DNA of 47,891 nt from the NCBI GenBank assembly GCA_016926235.1, contig JAFGOZ010000207.1:1-47891 (forward strand), written 5' to 3'. The notes under the pieces were generated by a model. It ran no database searches. It was not told the DNA's origin and saw nothing but the letters and a program-made list of their open reading frames with translations. This DNA is from Bacteroidales bacterium. GTDB taxonomy: Bacteria > Bacteroidota > Bacteroidia > Bacteroidales > UBA10428. A program made the translations under genes and the position numbers. This document shows, piece by piece, positions 42,977 to 47,891 of this stretch. Position 1 is the stretch's first letter. Every line of letters begins with the position of its first letter.

Positions 42977-43020
42977 CCCCCTCCGTCCGCCGCGGCGGAC
43001 ACCTCTCCACCAGTTGGCGG
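42977..43020 (+). repeat. G/C-rich intergenic repeat A, copy 1
   Basis: It begins CCCCCTCCG and holds a perfect 16-bp palindrome GTCCGCCGCGGCGGAC (42985-43000). Copy 2 shares the CCCCCTCCG start 206 bp away. Confidence 0.65.
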
Positions 43021-43083
43021 AAGGATACAATTTTTTACCTTTCTGCAAAATTTCATTTAGCAGTGTCCTGGATTCTTTGCTTG

Positions 43084-43111
43084 TATCCCCCTATGGGGGA
43101 TTATAGGGGGG
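43084..43111 (+). repeat. G/C-rich intergenic repeat B, copy 1
   Basis: TATCCCCC then GGGGGATTAT and GGGGGG: the C run (43087-43091) can pair with either of two G runs (43095-43099 or 43106-43111). Copy 2 starts 197 bp downstream. Confidence 0.65.
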
Positions 43112-43182
43112 AGAATACCGGACTTGGATTATATTGTAAGCCGTATTTTTAAGCAGAGGCGTACAAATTCAGTGTCAAGTTT

Positions 43183-43222
43183 CCCCCTCCGCCTACAGCA
43201 CTTCCCCAAAGGAGAGGACATG
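43183..43222 (+). repeat. G/C-rich intergenic repeat A, copy 2
   Basis: CCCCCTCCG start followed by CTTCCCC-AAA-GGAGAGG, an imperfect inverted repeat. It matches A1 in the first 9 bp and general layout but is otherwise diverged. Confidence 0.55.
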
Positions 43223-43280
43223 TACTAAGAAAAGTCTGGCAAACATTGAAGAGTTTGGGCTATACTTTAATTAGAACATA

Positions 43281-43306
43281 TATCCCTCTCGGGGGATTAT
43301 CGGGGG
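43281..43306 (+). repeat. G/C-rich intergenic repeat B, copy 2
   Basis: TATCCCTC then GGGGGATTAT and GGGGGG, matching B1 in order and spacing with a 2-nt shortening and a few substitutions. Confidence 0.6.
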
Positions 43307-43329
43307 GCATGCACAATACACAAACATTT

Positions 43330-44073
43330 CTACCATTCCGGCCTGTTTGCAGGGTATTTTAAAAGTTCTTCCAACGAGACAATCCTGTATCCGGCAGTCC
43401 TCAATTCCTTTATTACTGATACAATATCCCAAGGTGGTGTTTTTTCATGAAATAGTATAATGCTGCCGGGAGTTACATTCCCAACAACACGGTTCACCAG
43501 TGAATCGCCTGTATATCCATTCCAGTCATATGAGTCAATATTCCATAAAATACCCTTTAACTGGTATTTATCCATCTGCTCAACAATCTCATCATTAAAA
43601 CCTCCAAAAGTCGGGCGATAGTAAACAGGTGGAATATACAATGATTTGAACCGTTTTACTGCCTTTTCAAATTCTATGTTTATGGTATCCAATGAAGTCT
43701 CATTGATCCGAACATGCGTGTAGCCATGAATACCAAGTGTAAAAAGCGTGTCATAATACCAGGCTGCCTGCTTCTTGGTAAGTTTTTCGGCAAGCAGGAA
43801 AAAAGTAGCAGGGCATTTTTGTTCCCGGAGAACTTTAAGCAGGGCAGGAGTAAGGTGTGACGGGCCGTCATCAAAGGTGAGGGCTGCTATTTTGCCTGGG
43901 GCATTTACGCAAAATACGAAGGCATTTCTGTTTTGAGTGTCAGAACCGGCGATGAAATGGAAGTATTTTTCGGAGTAAAGGTAGCGGCCATATTTTAAGG
44001 TATCCCCGGCCCATGATACATTAGCTATGATAATACTAAAGAATAAAAGAATGAAACCCTTCTTCAAGATCAT
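43330..44073 (-). CDS. Polysaccharide deacetylase family protein (NodB fold)
   Basis: I chose the ATG at 44073, giving 247 residues and a clean signal peptide (about 1-22). The NodB motifs are in order: TFDDGPS (D68/D69), HGYTH (H116 and H120, metal ligands), RPTFGGFND and a late LFHE-type motif near the C-terminus. Such enzymes deacetylate GlcNAc or MurNAc residues of peptidoglycan, chitin or exopolysaccharides outside the cytoplasm using a metal ion. The N-terminal 55-residue segment before the NodB domain is unrecognised. It stands alone on the minus strand. Confidence 0.9.
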   Translation of the reverse strand: MILKKGFILLFFSIIIANVSWAGDTLKYGRYLYSEKYFHFIAGSDTQNRNAFVFCVNAPGKIAALTFDDGPSHLTPALLKVLREQKCPATFFLLAEKLTKKQAAWYYDTLFTLGIHGYTHVRINETSLDTINIEFEKAVKRFKSLYIPPVYYRPTFGGFNDEIVEQMDKYQLKGILWNIDSYDWNGYTGDSLVNRVVGNVTPGSIILFHEKTPPWDIVSVIKELRTAGYRIVSLEELLKYPANRPEW

Positions 44074-44393
44074 TAAATTTTGAATTCGAAAATACGAAAA
44101 ATGTCGTTCTGGTGGGAACGACTTTATGAACAAATACATAGTTCTTGAAGCCGGATAATATGAATTGTTGAAAAAATGTTAATAAAGTAAAGGTAAAAAC
44201 AAGGTCACTTTTAAGAGAGTTAAGAGATAATATATAAAAGGGAAATATTATCATTTGGATACAGGTGAAAAAAGTGAAAGTTGATGTGTAATTGATAATA
44301 GCTCTTAAAAAATAATATATGCACAATTATTTATTTACGCGGATGCCGAAAAGCTTTAACAGAGTAGGCGAATATTTTTATCAATTTATAATT

Positions 44394-45404
44394 ATGAAAA
44401 CAAAAGTTTATTTATTTAACAGGTATTTATTTGTTTTAACCTTATTCCTCTTTATTTATTGCTATTTAAATGCACAAGATTACAAGGAAGTGAAAGATAC
44501 TATGTTTAGTAAAGCTGCTACTAATGATTACTTTCAAACCAAAGCAGCTTATAACACCTTTTATACAGATTGCGGATATATTTCTCTTGGACCGGGACTG
44601 CCAACATGGGCGCATATTAATACCGATGTTGAAAAGTTTTACTTCAATAAGTCTTTGGTTTCAGGGACAGGTGAATTTTGTTCATACCTCTATAAGGATT
44701 TGAAATTTAATACAAGTGCTCCAACCAATGGTACCGGCACCACACGTATGACGATTAAATATTCTAATGGGAATGTTGGAATTGGGACTACAAATCCAGG
44801 TAAAAGATTAGATATACAGAACTCGGATTTAGAACCCGCAGCTATTAGACTACAAAATACAGGTTTTACCTATAACTGGGATATATATAACGATTTAACT
44901 ACATGTGACTTAATCTTTTCAATGTCTGGTTATGATAGATTTATGCTTTCAAGAGATGGACTTGCCTATTTTGGAGATATTAGTTCGTTTTGGATAAAAG
45001 GCTATGATGATGATTTTCAAAGATTTGAATTTCAAACAGAAACTTTTCTTACCTTTAAAATGTATGACAACTCAAATACTAAGATAATAGAATTCAATCA
45101 TTTAGGTGACGCCACCTTTGAAGGCAAAATAACCGCCGAAGAAATAGAAGTAAAAGCCGACGTGTGGGCTGATGATGTATTTAATAAGGATTATAATCTG
45201 AATTCGATCCGGGAAGTGGAAGAATACATTAAGCAAAACAACCACTTGCCTGATGTGCCCTCTGAAAAAGAAGTAATGGAGAATGGGATTAACCTCGGGG
45301 ATATGGATGCGGTGTTGCTGAGGAAGGTTGAGGAACTTACTTTGTATATCATTGAATTAAAGAAGGAGAATGAAGAGTTGAGAGAACTTATTATAAATAA
45401 GTAA
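44394..45404 (+). CDS. Secreted tail-fibre-like protein with coiled-coil C-terminus
   Basis: I chose the ATG at 44394 because it starts a clean signal peptide (about 1-28, ending NAQ). The 336-residue product has a repeat-like middle with NGNVGIGTTNP (about 125-135), a motif of trimeric phage-tail-like fibres. The C-terminus has a region common to Bacteroidota fibre proteins (NLNSIREVEEYIKQNNHLPD and GINLGDMDAVLLRKVEELT) and a coiled coil (about 308-336) that probably trimerises it. No T9SS sorting domain. It lies 12 nt before a T9SS protein gene, so they may be one operon. Confidence 0.75.
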   Translation: MKTKVYLFNRYLFVLTLFLFIYCYLNAQDYKEVKDTMFSKAATNDYFQTKAAYNTFYTDCGYISLGPGLPTWAHINTDVEKFYFNKSLVSGTGEFCSYLYKDLKFNTSAPTNGTGTTRMTIKYSNGNVGIGTTNPGKRLDIQNSDLEPAAIRLQNTGFTYNWDIYNDLTTCDLIFSMSGYDRFMLSRDGLAYFGDISSFWIKGYDDDFQRFEFQTETFLTFKMYDNSNTKIIEFNHLGDATFEGKITAEEIEVKADVWADDVFNKDYNLNSIREVEEYIKQNNHLPDVPSEKEVMENGINLGDMDAVLLRKVEELTLYIIELKKENEELRELIINK

Positions 45405-45416
45405 TATTAGGAGTTT

Positions 45417-46556
45417 ATGAAAAAGTTATTTATTTTTTTATTATTCCTGATTTTCTTTCAAGGTATTGAAAATTATGGGCAAAATGCATTTGTATACACA
45501 ACACCTGGTGGATATGAAAAATATGTATGTGAAGATCATTTAGAGATAGCAGTTACATTTGGTATATCAAATTGGAATACTGGATGTTCATCTCCAAGTA
45601 TCAGGTTAAAAATATGGAGAAATGACAATCTTCAATACAATCAAGTATTTAGTGCTAGTCAAAAAACATTAAGTTTTACCTTTTATAATTCAGGTGCCTA
45701 TGATTTTAAATGTGAGGCAAACTGGACTTGTGATGAATATCCATATTACGATATTGATGAGGACTATTTAGGTATACACCTAAATTCAGACTGTACACCA
45801 CCATCTGCACCCACAAACCTTCATGTTACAAATGTTGATAAAACCAGTATAGCATTAGAATGGAATGAATCAACTGATAATGAGGGAGTAACAGGGTATA
45901 AAATATACAGAACAGGTGATATCCTGGTAAAAGACTCTCCTGGTACAGGTACAACTACAACTGTGACAGGTCTTACTCCATGCACTGCATATTCTTTTTA
46001 CGTAAAAGCATATGATGCACGAGATAATATTTCCAACTCCAGTAATATTGTTAATATTACAACTGAAGCACAAGATGATGAATTGACGTACGATTATACT
46101 ATTACGGATAATGTATTTGTAAAGAACGCTAATGATGCTATACATTTATTAGCAGGCTTTCATTACACAGCCATAAATAGTAGTTCATTATGTAATTTGA
46201 TTATTGGTTGTGTTTCACAATCAAAATCTTCAATAATAGAATATGTTGGGAATGATGATCCAATAATTGAACCATACGAGGAAAAACAGTTGACAAATAA
46301 TCCGGATATGTCAATTACTGATGCTAATCTTGTGATTTATCCTAATCCGAATAATGGATCATTCACAATATCAGGCTTGAGTGGTAACAGATTTGCGAGA
46401 ATTGAAATTACGAATCTCGTCGGTAAACTCATCTACAGCAAGGAGTTTTGTTCTGAGATCGAGATAATTGACATCTCAAACCAACCCAATGGCATTTACC
46501 TGGTAAAGATCGTATCAGGTAACCAGGTTGATACCAAACAGATAATTAAACAATAA
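45417..46556 (+). CDS. Secreted protein with fibronectin type III and T9SS type A sorting domain
   Basis: The 379-residue protein has a signal peptide (about 1-21), an unrecognised N-terminal domain with Cys residues (about 22-125), a fibronectin type III domain (about 127-217) and a linker-like domain (about 220-285). It ends in a type A T9SS C-terminal sorting domain (about 303-379), with the usual YPNPNNGSFTI start and NGIYLVKIVSG / TKQIIKQ end. It will be exported by type IX secretion and attached to the cell surface. It lies 12 nt after the fibre-like gene. Confidence 0.88.
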   Translation: MKKLFIFLLFLIFFQGIENYGQNAFVYTTPGGYEKYVCEDHLEIAVTFGISNWNTGCSSPSIRLKIWRNDNLQYNQVFSASQKTLSFTFYNSGAYDFKCEANWTCDEYPYYDIDEDYLGIHLNSDCTPPSAPTNLHVTNVDKTSIALEWNESTDNEGVTGYKIYRTGDILVKDSPGTGTTTTVTGLTPCTAYSFYVKAYDARDNISNSSNIVNITTEAQDDELTYDYTITDNVFVKNANDAIHLLAGFHYTAINSSSLCNLIIGCVSQSKSSIIEYVGNDDPIIEPYEEKQLTNNPDMSITDANLVIYPNPNNGSFTISGLSGNRFARIEITNLVGKLIYSKEFCSEIEIIDISNQPNGIYLVKIVSGNQVDTKQIIKQ

Positions 46557-46563
46557 CAGGAGA

Positions 46564-46596
46564 ACACCTGACAGGTTTTCAAAACCTGTCAGGTGT
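46564..46596 (+). repeat. Perfect 33-bp inverted repeat with 1-nt centre
   Basis: 16-bp arms (46564-46579 and 46581-46596) are exact complements around a single central C. No T run follows it, so it is not a standard terminator. Core words CCTGACAGG and CCTGTCAGG recall a repeat I have seen in Bacteroidota intergenic regions, unverified here. Confidence 0.8.
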
Positions 46597-46630
46597 ATAT
46601 CGTATTAAAAGAGCGCTATATAAATAGCAA

Positions 46631-46662
46631 AAAGCCGTTCCAATCCTTGTTGAAACGGCTTT
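46631..46662 (-). terminator. Terminator-like hairpin between convergent genes
   Basis: AAAGCCGTT (46631-46639) pairs with AACGGCTTT (46654-46662) around 14 nt. On the minus strand it ends in TTTTTGC after the stem, so it best serves the secreted MORN-like gene, which ends at 46685. It may act in both directions. Confidence 0.7.
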
Positions 46663-46684
46663 CTGCACTATTTATAGTTTTATT

Positions 46685-47707
46685 TTATAGTTTTTCTTTC
46701 TGTGTATCTAATAGTTTGCCAGATTTATAAGTTTCCACTACTTTTTCACGTGATTGAAAATCGTAAGTAGTTACATTATCAAGAGAAAATGGTTTTTCTT
46801 GTAGATAGTTATAGATTTTCAATTCATCTATTTTGTCATTCTTATACTTTTTAATATATTTTAATTCTGCTTTACTATTAACAGTTATATATTCTGACCA
46901 TTCTCCTACTTTTTTACCGTCTTTATAATACCTTATTTCTTTCGGCAGTATTTCTTTTTTACCTGATACTTGTAATACCTGATTTACAATCCACTCGCCT
47001 TCAATTTTTCCGTTAATTACTGTAAATTTTTCCAACAGCTTACCTTCCATGGAGGATTTATGATTAATTTCCGGTTCAAGTATGAGATCCTTATCCAAAA
47101 GTTGTGCATAATTTATAAGGGTATTTAATTTGATTCCGTCTTTCACCCTTCTATGTATAAATGCTTCGAGAGTTCTGTATTCATTACATATTTCAATGGG
47201 GTAAGGTTTTTGTTTGGCATCATCCCAGAACTCATGGGATGCATATTTTGTGAAGTCCATTTTATTTGTTGCAAGATATTTATCTTCTGCCTCCTCTGAG
47301 TATGAATCCATGTATGAAGTAATGCTACTTAGAAAGTCTTTAATATAGATTTTTTCCTTTAGGGTTAATGTATTCCATTTATTTACAATGGATGGTTCAA
47401 GCCAGTTATAGAAAGATTTTAAGAGATCTTCTGATTTAAAAATCTGTACAACAGTACTCTTAATATCTTTATTATTCATATAAGTAGCACAAAGGCTAAA
47501 ATCATTGAGAAAATAGTAAGATCCATTAATTGTGCTGAAGGCTACCTTTTCCCAGTTTCCATCTATAGGGGGCAGGTTAGATGGGGCAACACCAATATAT
47601 ATAGTATCGCCAGATGGTTCAGTAATCAAAGTACTATTGTGCAGTTTTGTACTTGATAGTACTGCCAGTATTAAAACTAGTGATGAAACAAATGCCAACT
47701 TTTTCAT
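46685..47707 (-). CDS. Secreted protein with MORN/YwqK-like repeats
   Basis: The 340-residue protein has a signal peptide (about 1-20). The C-terminal third contains YwqK/MORN-type repeats, for example KEIRYYKDGKKVGEWSEY and INGKIEGEW, with the pattern Tyr-x-x-Gly-x-x-x-Gly-x-Trp. The N-terminal two thirds are helical and unrecognised. YwqK-like repeats often mark surface or toxin-immunity proteins, but no toxin is adjacent. Function unknown. Confidence 0.7.
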   Translation of the reverse strand: MKKLAFVSSLVLILAVLSSTKLHNSTLITEPSGDTIYIGVAPSNLPPIDGNWEKVAFSTINGSYYFLNDFSLCATYMNNKDIKSTVVQIFKSEDLLKSFYNWLEPSIVNKWNTLTLKEKIYIKDFLSSITSYMDSYSEEAEDKYLATNKMDFTKYASHEFWDDAKQKPYPIEICNEYRTLEAFIHRRVKDGIKLNTLINYAQLLDKDLILEPEINHKSSMEGKLLEKFTVINGKIEGEWIVNQVLQVSGKKEILPKEIRYYKDGKKVGEWSEYITVNSKAELKYIKKYKNDKIDELKIYNYLQEKPFSLDNVTTYDFQSREKVVETYKSGKLLDTQKEKL

Positions 47708-47812
47708 AATATCATGATTTAATTATTATATCATTAAGTTATATAAAAAAAATGAAAATGACAACGATTTATGTTCCGGGGAAAATGAAAAAATAAAAAG
47801 CAAAAAAAAAGG

Positions 47813-47845
47813 GGCTGTCTAAAAAGTATTAGGCAGCCTTTTTTT
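47813..47845 (+). terminator. Strong hairpin with T run at the right edge
   Basis: A 10-bp stem (47813-47822 with 47829-47838, one G-U pair) and T7 tail form a textbook intrinsic terminator on the plus strand. No plus-strand gene precedes it closely; the start GGGGCTGTCTAAAAAGT also resembles the end of some insertion sequences. Confidence 0.7.
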
Positions 47846-47851
47846 GTTGAA

Positions 47852-47884
47852 AAAAGGTTACAAATCAAGGATATGTAACCTTTT
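47852..47884. repeat. Second inverted repeat at the right edge
   Basis: AAAAGGTTACA (47852-47862) and TGTAACCTTTT (47874-47884) are exact complements, 11 bp, with an 11-nt loop. It could be a bidirectional terminator or part of an insertion-sequence end that continues beyond the window. Confidence 0.6.
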
Positions 47885-47891
47885 ATGTCAC

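Larger units (their letters stand above)
42945..43329. other. 385-bp gene-free, G/C-rich repeat region
   Basis: No gene is seen. The region holds two pairs of G/C-rich repeats in the order A1 (42977-43020), B1 (43084-43111), A2 (43183-43222) and B2 (43281-43306), about 100 bp apart, each with self-complementary blocks, far richer in G+C than the rest of the window. I recognise the pattern as one often met in Bacteroidota intergenic DNA, but cannot confirm copies elsewhere. Confidence 0.65.

Noticed and set aside
1..47891. tRNA, rRNA, CRISPR array, integrase or complete insertion sequence.
   Set aside because: I looked on both strands and saw no cloverleaf, rRNA-like block, regular repeat-spacer array, integrase or complete transposase gene. 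Only the right edge hints at a possible IS end.

Overview
This AT-rich window is chromosomal DNA of a Bacteroidota bacterium, most like the Bacteroidales/Marinilabiliales group. The evidence is a type IX secretion (T9SS) C-terminal sorting domain, several families typical of the phylum (DUF4476, DUF2141, LolA-like, YkuD_2 and YcbB L,D-transpeptidases), and promoters that fit the Bacteroidota form (TTTG, about 20 nt, TAnnTTTG). A rubredoxin and an [FeFe]-hydrogenase-like protein suggest an anaerobic or microaerobic life. I found 41 protein genes. One of them, a 53-residue rubredoxin, is very short. I found no tRNA, rRNA, CRISPR array or complete mobile element.

Layout. 0.1-2.3 kb: NfeD-like protein plus flotillin operon. 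2.5-4.7 kb: two secreted proteins, one collagen-like and one DUF4476. 4.9-6.8 kb: a soluble fusion of ferredoxin, [FeFe]-hydrogenase H-cluster domain, Fe-S domain and chemoreceptor signalling hairpin, probably a redox or H2 sensor. 6.9-10.6 kb: PagL-like lipid A deacylase, rubredoxin, and a pepD/ydcF-like pair on the other strand. 10.8-14.2 kb: SLC13 permease, cysQ and a membrane-anchored PIMT-like methyltransferase. 14.3-17.5 kb: a signalling operon of a receiver-PAS-PAS-SpoIIE phosphatase, a CheY and a CheC with two intact active-site motifs. 17.7-24.5 kb: cell-wall genes, namely two different L,D-transpeptidases, a small two-TM protein and a GH3/beta-lactamase-fold fusion.

24.6-30.3 kb: a TetR regulator, an RND/MMPL exporter, a LolA-like protein, DUF2141 and an outer-membrane barrel. 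Two near-identical 25-bp TTGACT-N13-AGTCAA operators lie before tetR and before the exporter gene. 30.3-37.9 kb: a second TetR-controlled export operon on the minus strand (TetR, TolC, HlyD, glutamine amidotransferase, two ABC ATPases, two ABC-2 permeases). Its ATPases are complementarily degenerate, which predicts an obligate heterodimer with one working ATP site. 38.0-42.9 kb: a small acidic lipoprotein, an ECF sigma / membrane protein / surface protein operon, and an orphan hybrid-sensor histidine kinase. 42.9-43.3 kb: a gene-free stretch with a G/C-rich A-B-A'-B' repeat. 43.3-47.7 kb: polysaccharide deacetylase, a tail-fibre-like secreted protein, an FN3/T9SS protein and a MORN/YwqK-like secreted protein. 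The right edge holds strong hairpins that could be an insertion-sequence end.

The most interesting candidates are the soluble hydrogenase-chemoreceptor fusion, the kinase-less CheC/CheY/SpoIIE operon, the two promoter-operator circuits, the split asymmetric ABC ATPase pair with an embedded amidotransferase, and the A-B-A'-B' repeat. All assignments come from reading the sequence; no database search was run.
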